A stretch of 64,000 bases of DNA from Bifidobacterium olomucense (GTDB taxonomy: Bacteria; Actinomycetota; Actinomycetes; Actinomycetales; Bifidobacteriaceae). Every line of letters begins with the position of its first letter. Position 1 is the stretch's first letter. Made by a program: the position numbers and the translations under genes. The stretch is from the NCBI RefSeq assembly GCF_012932375.1, contig NZ_JAAIIG010000001.1, forward strand, positions 310,001-374,000, read 5' to 3'. The notes under the pieces are model-generated. The model had not been told where the DNA came from. It was given only the letters and a program-made list of their open reading frames with translations, and did no database searches. This document shows, one piece after another, positions 38,410 to 47,486 of the stretch.

Positions 38410-40194
38410 ATGGAACTATCCGAAATGTTCTGCAGGAACGATGATGCTGACGATGATGTTTGCAGGCCCAAGCCGGGTGGATCGATACGTCCGGCTGCCG
38501 TAGCTGGATCGTTTTATCCGGATGACCGGACTGCGCTCAAACGACTGATCAATCATCAGCTCGACTACGGGCGCGCCTTGATGAAACAACTTGAGCTCGA
38601 ACTGCCGGCAGGATGCCCGAAAGCGGTGATTGTGCCACACGCCGGGTACGTCTATTCCGGCACTACGGCGGCGCTTGCCTATGCGTTGCTGGAGCGTGGG
38701 CGCGGAACGGTGAGACGTGCGGTAATCGTCGGTCCTACGCATCGTGTGGCGGTTCGAGGTGTCGCTTGTCCAAGTGCTGAGGCGTTCTCGACTCCGCTCG
38801 GTACGGTGCCCGTGGATATAGATGCCGAGCGGGCGGCATCGCAGCTACTGATTGTCAATGATCCGACCCATGCACAAGAACACGCGGTGGAAGTACAGAT
38901 TCCGTTTTTGCAAACCGTGTTCGGTCCGGATCTGACTATCGTGCCACTGAACGCCGGTGATGCCAGCCCTGAGGAAGTGGGGGATGCGTTGCGTGCGTTG
39001 TGGGGCGGGCCGGAGACGGTAATGATCATCAGCTCGGATCTGTCGCATTATCATCCTCAAGAGTATGCGCGGCAGCTTGATGAGGAAACCATAGATGATA
39101 TTGTGCATTGTCGGCTGCCGATTCACCCGCGAAGGGCCTGCGGTGCGTATCCGATCAATGGTCTGCTGGACGTATTGGTGCGCGGGCTTCGGCCGATGCA
39201 ATGCAGCGAAGCACATGAGGCATCTTGTGAAACATGTCGTGAAACGTTGCGTGAGGTGTGTGAAACACCTCGTGAAACGTTGGGTGGGATGAGGGGCAGC
39301 AACACTGGGAACGACGACCACGGCACTACGCAATTTGATTTGCGGCTTTTGGGGCGCAGCACGTCTGGTGACGACGCCGTGGTGGCGCTCGCAGGTCAAC
39401 CACGTCCGGCCATGAATAATCCAGATGAACCGGTAGTGGGCTATGCGTCGTTTGCTGTTTGGCAGAGTGACGGCGTCGGTTGCGCTCATGATGAAACCAA
39501 GCAAGATGCCGGCGTTGCTCGGGACGGCGACGCCGTTGACGATCCCACGTCGATCCCGACGAATCATGTGGCATCCGGGGAATTGCCGGAAACGGTCGAA
39601 TCGGATGCTGGCGCGGTTACGGCGCAAACGCGTCGAAACGTGCTGCTCGGCCTCGCCCGTGCATCCATACGCCGGCATCTCGGGTTTGAAGATGCTCCGG
39701 AGAACAGGCCAGACGCTATTATCGCCCGTAATCCTTGGCTTAACGAGCCGGGGGCCAGTTTCGTGACGTTGACGGAACATGGCCGGTTGCGCGGATGCAT
39801 CGGCACGCTTGAGGCCTATCGTTCGCTTGGCAGGGATGTGGCTGATCATGCCGTGGATGCCGCCGCCCGTGATCCTCGATTTTTCCCGGTGGCTGCGGAA
39901 GAATATCCATTCCTTGATGTGGAGGTATCCGTGCTGGGCAAGCCTGTCTCCATGCCGGTTCGCTCGCGTGTGGAGCTGGAACAGGCGTTGCGTCCCGGAA
40001 CAGACGGCCTTATCGTAGCCGACCGGCATGGCCGAAGGGCGACGTTCTTGCCGCAGGTTTGGGAACAATTGCCGACGCCGCACGATTTTGTGTCGCATGT
40101 GTTGGCCAAAGCCGGAATCGGTGCTGGCTATGACTGGAATGACGGGGAGATCGAATGTGAACGGTATGAGGTGAGTGCCTATGCCGAACGTTAA
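38410..40194 (+). CDS. Memo-AMMECR1 fusion (AmmeMemoRadiSam proteins B and A)
   Basis: A 594-residue fusion. The Memo half (about 20-370) has AAVAGSFYPDD, VPHAGYVYSG, and IISSDLSHYHP, the His/Asp metal-like site shared with extradiol dioxygenase folds. The AMMECR1 half (about 415-590) has TLTEHGRLRGCIGTLEA and FFPVAAEEYPFLDVEVSVL. In most genomes these are separate proteins encoded near a radical SAM partner, and here that partner overlaps by 14 bases. An insert of about 35 residues with repeated CET/RET motifs interrupts the Memo domain near residue 275. The joint biochemical function is not established. Start ATG 38410 is preferred over GTG 38401 because GAGG at 38398 precedes it at proper distance. 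Confidence 0.88.
   Translation: MELSEMFCRNDDADDDVCRPKPGGSIRPAAVAGSFYPDDRTALKRLINHQLDYGRALMKQLELELPAGCPKAVIVPHAGYVYSGTTAALAYALLERGRGTVRRAVIVGPTHRVAVRGVACPSAEAFSTPLGTVPVDIDAERAASQLLIVNDPTHAQEHAVEVQIPFLQTVFGPDLTIVPLNAGDASPEEVGDALRALWGGPETVMIISSDLSHYHPQEYARQLDEETIDDIVHCRLPIHPRRACGAYPINGLLDVLVRGLRPMQCSEAHEASCETCRETLREVCETPRETLGGMRGSNTGNDDHGTTQFDLRLLGRSTSGDDAVVALAGQPRPAMNNPDEPVVGYASFAVWQSDGVGCAHDETKQDAGVARDGDAVDDPTSIPTNHVASGELPETVESDAGAVTAQTRRNVLLGLARASIRRHLGFEDAPENRPDAIIARNPWLNEPGASFVTLTEHGRLRGCIGTLEAYRSLGRDVADHAVDAAARDPRFFPVAAEEYPFLDVEVSVLGKPVSMPVRSRVELEQALRPGTDGLIVADRHGRRATFLPQVWEQLPTPHDFVSHVLAKAGIGAGYDWNDGEIECERYEVSAYAER
39227..39278 (+). repeat. GTGAAAC direct repeats inside the Memo insert
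   Basis: GTGAAAC occurs at 39227, 39239, 39260 and 39272: two pairs with 12-base internal spacing, the pairs 33 bases apart. The underlying 33-base unit is duplicated with a few changes and encodes the CETCRETLREV/CETPRETLGG segment. Confidence 0.75.
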
Positions 40195-41263
40195 TGCAGG
40201 GTTGGAGGCGATACCGCGTGCTGCTGTCGGACGGTGGCAGACCAAGTTCAGCGATGGCAGCGATCGAGCGCGTTGTGAGCTCTGCCCGCGCCGTTGTGTG
40301 TTGAGGCCCGGCCAGCGCGGATTCTGCTTCGTCCGTTCGAACCATCATGGCGTCATTGTTTCGGATACCTATGGACGCAGTTCCGGATTCGCCGTTGATC
40401 CCATAGAAAAGAAACCGCTCAGTCATTTCCATCCGGGGTCCAGTGTGCTGAGTTTCGGCACCGCGGGATGTAACTCCGGGTGTCGGTTCTGCCAAAACTG
40501 GGATATTTCCAAAGCTCGCGACTTCGATAGGCTTGGCGTTGAGGCCAGCCCGAAGAAGATTGCGCAAGTGGCGCGGGATCGTGACATTGATTCGGTGGCG
40601 TTCACCTACAATGATCCGATTGTATTCGCCGAATATGCGATTGACACGGCGATCGAATGCCGCGCTCTGGGCATCCATCCGATTGCCGTCACCGCAGGAT
40701 ACATGAGTGCGGCGGCGCGTCCGGACTTTTATGCGGCCATGGACGCCGCGAATATTGATCTGAAAGGTTTTACTGAGGATTTCTATTGGAAAGTGACCGG
40801 TACGCATTTGCAATACGTGCTGGACACCATCGACTATGCGGTGAATGAGGCGCGCACGCCGGACGGTGAGCATGTATGGGTCGAGCTTACGACGCTGCTC
40901 ATACCGGGGTTGAACGACGACGATGCTCAACTGCACGCCGAATGTACGTGGATTCGAGAACATCTCGGACCTGATGTGCCGCTGCATTTCTCCGCATTCC
41001 ATCCGGCGTGGAAAATGCAGGATGTGCCACCGACCCCTCATGAGACGTTGACTCGTGCGCGCGGAATCGCCCTTGACGAGGGGTTGCATTATCCGTATAT
41101 CGGCAACGTACACGATCGTGCGGGAGATACGACTTACTGTCCGAACCCGGATTGCAGAGCGGTGCTGATTGAACGTGATTGGTATCGCATCATCGTTGAT
41201 CGACTGAGCGGAACCGATGGATGCTGCCCGGAATGTGGCACTGCAATTGCCGGACGATGGTAG
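40181..41263 (+). CDS. AmmeMemoRadiSam system radical SAM enzyme
   Basis: A 360-residue radical SAM protein. The cluster motif is CNSGCRFC (CxxxCxxC), with FGTAG just before it and the expected FTYNDP segment downstream. An N-terminal Cys-rich knuckle (CELCPRRC ... GFC) and a C-terminal zinc-ribbon-like pair (YCPNPDC ... CCPECG) match the PflA-like AmmeMemoRadiSam group. It presumably generates a 5'-deoxyadenosyl radical; the substrate is unknown. ATG 40181 is chosen because GAGGTGA ends six bases before it; it overlaps the end of the Memo-AMMECR1 gene, so the two are coupled. Confidence 0.9.
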   Translation: MPNVNAGLEAIPRAAVGRWQTKFSDGSDRARCELCPRRCVLRPGQRGFCFVRSNHHGVIVSDTYGRSSGFAVDPIEKKPLSHFHPGSSVLSFGTAGCNSGCRFCQNWDISKARDFDRLGVEASPKKIAQVARDRDIDSVAFTYNDPIVFAEYAIDTAIECRALGIHPIAVTAGYMSAAARPDFYAAMDAANIDLKGFTEDFYWKVTGTHLQYVLDTIDYAVNEARTPDGEHVWVELTTLLIPGLNDDDAQLHAECTWIREHLGPDVPLHFSAFHPAWKMQDVPPTPHETLTRARGIALDEGLHYPYIGNVHDRAGDTTYCPNPDCRAVLIERDWYRIIVDRLSGTDGCCPECGTAIAGRW

Positions 41264-41316
41264 CTGATGGCCGCGTATGGGCGGGCTTGTCGGTTCACGC
41301 GAATATCTTGGAACCT

Positions 41317-43119
41317 ATGACTTCCAATACCCTTCGTATGTCTACTTTGTTCCTGCGCACGTTGCGCGAAGACCCGGCGGACGCAGATGTTGATTCCGCC
41401 AAGCTGCTGCAGCGCGCCGGCTACATCCGCAAGGCCGCTCCCGGCATCTGGACCTGGCTGCCGCTCGGTCTGCGCGTGCTCAACAAGATCGAGGCCATCA
41501 TCCGCGAAGAGATGGCCGGCATTGGTGCCCAGGAAGTGCACTTCCCGGCTCTGCTGCCGCGCGAGCCCTATGAGGCCACCCACCGCTGGGAGGAGTACGG
41601 CGACAACATCTTCCGTCTGAAGGACCGTCACCAGGCTGATTACCTGCTGGCTCCTACCCACGAGGAAATGTTCACCCTGCTGGTCAAGGACATGTACTCG
41701 TCCTACAAGGACCTGCCGGTGACCTTGTACCAGATTCAGACCAAGTACCGTGACGAGTTCCGCCCGCGCGCCGGCCTGATTCGCGGCCGTGAGTTCGTGA
41801 TGAAGGACGCCTACTCCTTCAGCATCGACGAAGAAGGTCTGAAGAAGGCCTACTACGACGAGCGCGGTGCCTATGAGCGCGTTTTCCAGCGTCTCGATCT
41901 GAAGTATGTGCCGGTGTTCGCCATGTCCGGACCGATGGGCGGCTCCGCTTCCGAGGAGTTCCTGGCTCCGATGCCCATCGGCGAGGATACTTTCGCGCTC
42001 GCTCCTTCCGGCAAGGCCTGGAACGTCGAGGCGCTGCACACGCCGGAACTGCCGGAAATCGATGCTTCCAATACCCCGGCTGCCACCAAGGAAAGCACGC
42101 CGGATGCCAAGACCATCGACAAGATGATCGAGCGCGCCAACGCCGATCACCCGCGTGGAGATGGCCGTGCATGGGAGGCGTCCGACATCCTCAAGAACGT
42201 GGCCATCACCATCAAGCATGCCGAGGATGAGGACCACGATGAGCCGTGGCGTGAAGTGATCGTGGTCGGTGTTCCCGGCGATCGCACGGTGGATATGAAG
42301 CGTCTGGAAGCCCAGTTCGCCCCCGCCGAAATCGAAGAGGCCACCGAAGATGACCTCAAGCAGCATCCGGAACTGGTGCTCGGATACATCGGACCCATGG
42401 TGCTTGGCCCGCAGGCCGAGGCCGCCGGCGTGAAGCACCCGGCTCGTTACTTCGTGGACGCCCACGTGGTCAAGGGCTCTGCATGGTTCACCGGTGCCGA
42501 TGAGCATGAGGTGGACTACTACAACCTGGTGTATGGTCGTGACTTCGAAGCCGACGGCGTGGTTGAGGCCGTTGAGGTTCGCCATGGCGATATGAGCCCG
42601 GACGGTTCCGGCCCGCTGAGCTTCGAACGCGGTGTGGAGATCGGCCAGGTCTTCCAGCTGGGTCTCAAGTACTCCAAGGCTCTGGACCTGAAGGTTCTGG
42701 ACCAGAACGGCAAGGCTGTGCCGGTGTGGATGGGTTGCTACGGCATCGGTGTTTCCCGCGTGCTCGCCTGCATCGCCGAGACCCATCACGATGATGCCGG
42801 CCTGGCTTGGCCGAAGGTCATTGCCCCGGCTCAGGTGCATGTGGTGGCCACCGGTAAGGACGAAAAGGCCTTCGAAGGTGCCGAGAAGCTGGTCGAAGCA
42901 CTGGAGGCTAAGGGCGTCGAGGTGATTTACGACGACCGCAAGAAGGTTTCCCCGGGCGTGAAGTTCAAGGATGCCGAGCTCATCGGTGTGCCGACCATCG
43001 CCGTGGTGGGCCGTGATTTCGTCAACGACGGCACGATTGAAATCCGTGACCGCAATGGCGAGAACAAGGTCGCCGTGCCTGCCGATCAGGCCGTCGAGAC
43101 GTTGCTTGAGCGGCTGTAA
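41317..43119 (+). CDS. proS: Prolyl-tRNA synthetase
   Basis: A 600-residue class II synthetase of the bacterial long type. Motif 1 lies near [17 protein letters not shown], motif 2 is in [19 protein letters not shown], and motif 3 with GIGVSRVLA near residue 480. The editing insert domain (about 220-405) between motifs 2 and 3 is present, so mischarged Ala-tRNA can be cleared. The C-terminal anticodon-binding domain (about 500-600) starts [14 protein letters not shown]. The open frame runs back to 41221, but the family start [19 protein letters not shown] is at 41317. No ribosome binding site; TATCTT lies seven bases before ATG, consistent with a leaderless transcript. Confidence 0.94.
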   Translation: MTSNTLRMSTLFLRTLREDPADADVDSAKLLQRAGYIRKAAPGIWTWLPLGLRVLNKIEAIIREEMAGIGAQEVHFPALLPREPYEATHRWEEYGDNIFRLKDRHQADYLLAPTHEEMFTLLVKDMYSSYKDLPVTLYQIQTKYRDEFRPRAGLIRGREFVMKDAYSFSIDEEGLKKAYYDERGAYERVFQRLDLKYVPVFAMSGPMGGSASEEFLAPMPIGEDTFALAPSGKAWNVEALHTPELPEIDASNTPAATKESTPDAKTIDKMIERANADHPRGDGRAWEASDILKNVAITIKHAEDEDHDEPWREVIVVGVPGDRTVDMKRLEAQFAPAEIEEATEDDLKQHPELVLGYIGPMVLGPQAEAAGVKHPARYFVDAHVVKGSAWFTGADEHEVDYYNLVYGRDFEADGVVEAVEVRHGDMSPDGSGPLSFERGVEIGQVFQLGLKYSKALDLKVLDQNGKAVPVWMGCYGIGVSRVLACIAETHHDDAGLAWPKVIAPAQVHVVATGKDEKAFEGAEKLVEALEAKGVEVIYDDRKKVSPGVKFKDAELIGVPTIAVVGRDFVNDGTIEIRDRNGENKVAVPADQAVETLLERL

Positions 43120-43152
43120 TAAGTTGTGAATCGCACGATTCGACATCGATAG

Positions 43153-43182
43153 CGCCACCCTGTGACACAGGGTGGCGTTTTT
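43153..43182 (+). terminator. proS terminator
   Basis: CGCCACCCT pairs with AGGGTGGCG over a short GTGACAC loop and is followed by TTTTT (43178-43182). Confidence 0.9.
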
Positions 43183-43221
43183 CGTTGCGCTGGTGATGGT
43201 GTTGGTGTTGGCGTTGGTGGT

Positions 43222-43275
43222 TGTGGATAACCGAAAGTTATCCACACGGCCTTAAACCCCGTCACAGTATCCACA
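43222..43275. promoter_or_regulatory. DnaA-box cluster between proS and the SSB gene
   Basis: TGTGGATAA (43222-43230) and TTATCCACA (43238-43246) are perfect DnaA boxes in inverted orientation, seven bases apart; extended to ten bases they form a perfect stem with a five-base loop. GTATCCACA at 43267-43275 is a third box with one mismatch. A GGTGTT-rich stretch precedes them (43196-43221). No dnaA or dnaN is nearby, so a regulatory or DnaA-titrating site is more likely than an origin. Confidence 0.7.
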
Positions 43276-43414
43276 TTTGCCGGTTGCCCTTGTGCGGCGA
43301 GTGTCACGTATTGCACAGTGATCATACCGCCGATCACCTCGTTCGCAAGGATGCGCGGTTGATCGGTGGTCCAGACGTATACGCGCTTGTGGGCGCAACA
43401 GGAAAGGACTCATC

Positions 43415-44050
43415 ATGGCAAACCAGCAAGCAGCAGTAACGGTAACCGGCTTTGTGGCCAGTGATTTGGTCAAAGGAGGCAAAGGCGACTTTACGGTGCT
43501 GACTTTCCGCATGGGCAGTACGCGCAGTCGGCTGAACCCGAATACCAGACAATGGGAGGAATTCGGTACCGCGTGGCTGACGGTCAAAGCGTTTCGATCC
43601 TTGGCCAATAATGCCTTGCAATCGATACGGCGAGGAGACCGGATTATCGTGGTCGGGGTATTGAACACTGAACAATGGAACACCGAACAAGGGGAGTTGC
43701 GCAGCAGGACCATTCTTGAAGCGACCAATATCGGTCATGATCTGACGTTCGGCACTACGAATCTCACAAAAACGCAGCGTGCCAATAGCGGAAACGCTTC
43801 GGGATCGGGGAATGCTGGCACTGGTGCTGCAGGTGCTGGCAATTCACCTTCAGGCGGAGGCGCTCAAGATCCCGCATCCGGTGTTGTTGCGGCATCGACG
43901 CCAACGCCGCCGGTCGAGCTCGGCGATGCCGGCGTGCAGTGTGAACCAAGTGGCTCGCAGCCGTTACCTGCCGATGTGGTTGACGGATCCGACCAGCTTG
44001 CCATGCAGCAATCCTATGCTGATGGTTTCACTGAGGAACCGGAGATGTGA
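43415..44050 (+). CDS. Single-stranded DNA-binding protein paralogue
   Basis: A 211-residue SSB-like protein. The OB fold spans about 1-115 (VTVTGFVASDLVKGG, TVLTFRMGSTRSR, WLTVKAFRSLANNALQSIRRGDRIIVVGVL). The C-terminal tail is Gly/Ala/Ser/Pro-rich and ends GFTEEPEM, lacking the conserved DDDIPF-type acidic tip that recruits repair partners. The missing tip marks it as a secondary SSB, used perhaps in competence, recombination or plasmid/phage contexts. GGAAAGGA precedes ATG. It lies just downstream of a DnaA-box cluster. Confidence 0.8.
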   Translation: MANQQAAVTVTGFVASDLVKGGKGDFTVLTFRMGSTRSRLNPNTRQWEEFGTAWLTVKAFRSLANNALQSIRRGDRIIVVGVLNTEQWNTEQGELRSRTILEATNIGHDLTFGTTNLTKTQRANSGNASGSGNAGTGAAGAGNSPSGGGAQDPASGVVAASTPTPPVELGDAGVQCEPSGSQPLPADVVDGSDQLAMQQSYADGFTEEPEM

Positions 44051-44097
44051 TGGCTGCTGTGTTGCGTGTGTTGGTGTGCGTGCATACACAACAGAAA

Positions 44098-44135
44098 AGC
44101 CTGCAGCGGCACGTGTATATGTACAGCTGCAGGCT
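44098..44135 (-). terminator. Terminator of pepO
   Basis: AGCCTGCAGC (44098-44107) pairs with GCTGCAGGCT (44126-44135); on the minus strand the stem is followed by TTTCTG. Suitable for ending the peptidase transcript. Confidence 0.75.
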
Positions 44136-44196
44136 GGATGCGAGGTGCTTATCTGATGGGCGGCATCGGGCGAGATGATATGCCTGGGACGCTTGC

Positions 44197-46386
44197 TTAC
44201 CAGATGCGTACGCGGGCTTCGGGCGCGAGCCACATGGCGTCGCTCTCAGACACGTGGAAGGCGTCGTAGAACAGGTCTACGTTGCTGGCGATCCCGTTGG
44301 TGCGGAACTCGGCGGGGGAATGCGGGTCGATTTGCAGATACTGTTCGGCCAGCTCATCACGGTTCTTGGTGCGCCAGATGGAGGCATAGCTCAGGAAAAA
44401 GCGCTGCAGGCCGGTGAAGCCGTCCATTTCGGGAGCGGTGTCGAGCAGTTCCTTGATGGCAGCGGGGGAACCGTCCTCGTCGCCATTGCCGGTGATCGTG
44501 CCTGCGGCCTTGCCCAAGGCGAACGCGTAAGCCTTGAGCGCGATGTTGACGCCACCTAGGTCGCCGATGTTCTCGCCGATGGTCAGCGCGCCATTGACGT
44601 GTGGCGCCTTGCTCGGGTCGTCGGCATACTTTTCGACCAGTTGCCGCGGTACGAAGCCGTTGTATTGCTCGATGAGCGCCTTGGTGCGTTCCTCGAAGTT
44701 CTTGCGGTCCTCGTCCGTCCACCAGTTGTTGAGTTTGCCGTCACCGTCGTACTGTGAGCCTTGATCGTCGAAACCGTGGCCGATTTCGTGGCCGATCACC
44801 GCGCCGATGCCGCCGTAGTTGGCTGCGTCCTCGGCTTCTGGATCGAAGAACGGAGGTTGCAGGATGGCGGCCGGGAACACTATGACGTTCATGCTCGGCT
44901 CGTAGTAAGCGTTCACGGTCTGCGGGTTCATCAGCCATTCGTCCTTGTCGGCGGGCTTGCCCACCTTGGCCAGCTGATAACCGGTTTCGTACAGATTCGC
45001 GGCTTTGGCGTTCTCGGCGAGCAGAGCGTCTGCGGAGACGCTCAATGCCGAGTAATCGCGCCAGTGGTTGGTGTAGCCGATCTTCGGCGTGAACTTGGAG
45101 AGTTTCTCCAACGCCTTGGCCTTGGTGGTCTCCCCCAGCCAGTCGGAGTTGGCGATGGAGACGCGGTATGCGTCGATAAGGTTGGCCACCAACTGCTCCA
45201 TGCGTTGCTTCGCGCTCTCCGGGAAGTGGCGACGCACGTACTCGCGGCCCACATCCTCACCGCACACGCCGTTAACCAAGCTCACCGCACGCTTCCAGCG
45301 ATCGCGCTGCTTTTTGGCACCGGAAAGCACCTTGCCGAAGAAGTCGAAGTTGGTGGTGTCGAATGCGCGCGACAGCATGCTTGCGAAACCCACGATCATA
45401 TGTACGCGAGCCCACAGCTTGATATCGGCCAGGTCGGCTTCGGCCCAGAAACGATCGAGTCCGGTCAGGAAGCTGGGCTCATGCACGATGGTGTGGTCAA
45501 AAATGGACCGGAAATCGATGGGCTGAGCTTTGGCCGCTGCGGTTGCGTCATAGGCGCACTGCCATGCGTCAATCCAAGAGACGAGGTCGAAATGCTGCAA
45601 AGTGGCAGTCAAATCGGCGAAATCAGTGGGGTTGTAGGTCTTCACCGAATCGCGCGTGGCTACATTGTCCCAATGGTTGGCGGCGATTCGGGTTTCCACG
45701 TCAAGGAAGTGGCGGGCCATGGCCAGCGCCGCTTCGCTTGGTACTGCGGATGACGTCTTGGCAGTGGCCTCGGTGCCGGCTGCGGTGTCGGGATCGCTGG
45801 CGTCATTGTCGTCGATTTCAGCGGCTGGCGCGTATCCGGCATTCACCAATTGGGTGGCCACCATCATTACATATGCTTCACGCACGGGAGCATAGTGATC
45901 TTCTCGATAGTAAGCCTCGTCCGGCAACATCAGGCCGGACTGTTCGATGTGGGTGATGTTGAGGTCCGGGTTGCCCGGGTCGCCGTATACGGCTAGTCCG
46001 AACAGGTCAGGTCCGCCGGCGGGGTTGATGGTGCCCAACACTCGCGTTAGGGCCGGCTTGTCGATGGCTGAATCGATGAGATCGAGCTCATCGCGAATGG
46101 GGTCCAGGCCAGCGGCTTCGATGGCGTCGGTATTGAGGAAGGAGCGGTACAGGGCCTGCGACTTGGTGGCTGGGCAATCCTCGTCTTCAAGGATCTCACG
46201 CGCCTGGTTCTCGGCGTTCTCGGCGAGTTTGTCGAAGGAGCCGTATCGCGAACGGTCGTCCGGCAGTCGATAGGTGTCAATCCAAGGGCCATTGACGTAG
46301 CGGAACAGATCGTTGTTCGGCTTGATGGTGGAGGAGAACGAAGTCGGGTCGATGCCCGGCTTCAGTGTTTCGTTGGTGTTGTTCAT
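44197..46386 (-). CDS. pepO: M13-family oligoendopeptidase (PepO-like)
   Basis: A 729-residue zinc metallopeptidase of the neprilysin/PepO family. HEIGH at 533-537 gives the two zinc His and the catalytic Glu; GENIGDLGG with Glu near 605 is the third ligand block. The family N-terminal block NDLFRYVNGPWI (29-40) and the closing FYDAFHV and APEARVRIW are present. No signal peptide, so it is cytosolic and degrades short peptides. No ribosome binding site precedes ATG 46386, but TAGGCT lies six bases upstream, suggesting a leaderless message. A hydrophilic Ala/Thr/Asp insert around 190-220 is unusual. Confidence 0.92.
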   Translation of the reverse strand: MNNTNETLKPGIDPTSFSSTIKPNNDLFRYVNGPWIDTYRLPDDRSRYGSFDKLAENAENQAREILEDEDCPATKSQALYRSFLNTDAIEAAGLDPIRDELDLIDSAIDKPALTRVLGTINPAGGPDLFGLAVYGDPGNPDLNITHIEQSGLMLPDEAYYREDHYAPVREAYVMMVATQLVNAGYAPAAEIDDNDASDPDTAAGTEATAKTSSAVPSEAALAMARHFLDVETRIAANHWDNVATRDSVKTYNPTDFADLTATLQHFDLVSWIDAWQCAYDATAAAKAQPIDFRSIFDHTIVHEPSFLTGLDRFWAEADLADIKLWARVHMIVGFASMLSRAFDTTNFDFFGKVLSGAKKQRDRWKRAVSLVNGVCGEDVGREYVRRHFPESAKQRMEQLVANLIDAYRVSIANSDWLGETTKAKALEKLSKFTPKIGYTNHWRDYSALSVSADALLAENAKAANLYETGYQLAKVGKPADKDEWLMNPQTVNAYYEPSMNVIVFPAAILQPPFFDPEAEDAANYGGIGAVIGHEIGHGFDDQGSQYDGDGKLNNWWTDEDRKNFEERTKALIEQYNGFVPRQLVEKYADDPSKAPHVNGALTIGENIGDLGGVNIALKAYAFALGKAAGTITGNGDEDGSPAAIKELLDTAPEMDGFTGLQRFFLSYASIWRTKNRDELAEQYLQIDPHSPAEFRTNGIASNVDLFYDAFHVSESDAMWLAPEARVRIW

Positions 46387-46571
46387 GCCCCCAGCCTAAT
46401 GCCGGCGGGGGAGAAGCAGCGGCGGATTGGTCGGCTGTGAGCTGATTTTCCGGTATGGCATGCAATGATTATTAGACGGTATGTCCATTTTTGTTCATGG
46501 TGCGAATTGGTCAAAGTGTCTAAAATGCGAAGAGGCTGTGTAAGCGGTCATACGAACGTAAGGAGCGAATG

Positions 46572-47462
46572 ATGAGTGAGCCGAACGATAGCGCGAACAA
46601 TGGGCAGAATCAGCAGCCGCAGTATGGTGCCTATGACGCCAATCATGGCGGTCAATACCCTCCTCAATATGGCAATGGTCAGTCTGGGACGGCCGGGCAA
46701 TACGCCGGTCAATCCGGTTCGCAGCCTCAGCAGAACGGATATGGGCAACCCTATTACGGCCCCTACGCCACCAACCCGAACGGACAGCCGTTTAACCCCT
46801 ATGGGCAATCATATGGCCAAGGTGCTCAGAATGCTTCGTATGATCAGCAGGGTCGATTCGGTCAACAGCCTGGCTGGTATTCAGGCGATTTCAACCCATT
46901 CCGTCTTATTGAGGAATGGCTGCCGCAACGGGCTAAAAACACCATTCGCGTGGTGTATGGCGTAGTGGGTGTCGCCGCCATCGCATTGGGATTGGCATTG
47001 TTGCTCGTGCCGTCCAAAACATTGGCTCTGGCCGCATTGCTGCTTGGCGTATACTTCGTGATCTCGGGCGTGGTGCGTATCGTAAGCGCTCTGGTGGAGC
47101 GGGGCTTACCGGGCGGATGGCGTGTGCTGGATGTGCTGGTCGGTATTTTGCTGACCTTCGGCGGCGTGGTCGTCGTACGAAACTATGGTCTTACCGGCCA
47201 GACGCTGGCTCTGCTTGTCACCCTGATGGTGGGATTCGGCTGGATGATGGAAGGCGTGATGGCTCTGGTGGAATCATGGCGCATCCCGAACTCCGGCTGG
47301 GCGGTCGCTTATGCGATCATCTCGATTGTCGCCGGCTTCGTGGTGCTGATGAGCCCGCTGAGCTCTACCGTATTCATGGTGATCTTCGGAGGATGCGCCA
47401 TGGTGGTGATGGGCGTCACCGCTGTGGTGCGCGCGTTCACCTTCGGCAAGCCGCGCAAGTAG
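46572..47462 (+). CDS. DUF308 (HdeD-like) membrane protein with Gln/Gly/Tyr-rich head
   Basis: A 296-residue protein. The first 115 residues are low-complexity, rich in Gln, Gly, Asn, Tyr and Pro, as in many actinobacterial membrane proteins. Six hydrophobic segments follow from about residue 130, with the short DUF308 duplicated pattern (ALLLGVYFVISGVVRIVSAL and LLVTLMVGFGWMMEGVMALV). HdeD relatives act in acid stress in enterobacteria, but the function here is unknown. AAGGAG at 46560-46565 favours ATG 46572 over ATG 46569. Confidence 0.85.
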   Translation: MSEPNDSANNGQNQQPQYGAYDANHGGQYPPQYGNGQSGTAGQYAGQSGSQPQQNGYGQPYYGPYATNPNGQPFNPYGQSYGQGAQNASYDQQGRFGQQPGWYSGDFNPFRLIEEWLPQRAKNTIRVVYGVVGVAAIALGLALLLVPSKTLALAALLLGVYFVISGVVRIVSALVERGLPGGWRVLDVLVGILLTFGGVVVVRNYGLTGQTLALLVTLMVGFGWMMEGVMALVESWRIPNSGWAVAYAIISIVAGFVVLMSPLSSTVFMVIFGGCAMVVMGVTAVVRAFTFGKPRK

Positions 47463-47473
47463 GGCGCTGTGAG

Positions 47474-47479
47474 TAGGCT
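47474..47479 (+). promoter_or_regulatory. Leaderless promoter -10 of map
   Basis: TAGGCT is followed by seven bases and ATG 47487, with no ribosome binding site. The same hexamer stands six bases before the pepO start on the other strand. Confidence 0.5.
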
Positions 47480-47486
47480 GGCAGGC

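Noticed and set aside
41134-43245. 703-codon minus-strand frame opposite proS
   Set aside because: Antisense shadow of a complete prolyl-tRNA synthetase gene, rich in Gly, His, Val and Asp, with no domain.
43222-43275. DnaA boxes read as the chromosomal origin
   Set aside because: Only three boxes, no AT-rich unwinding region and no dnaA, dnaN or rpmH next to them. A regulatory or titration site is more economical.
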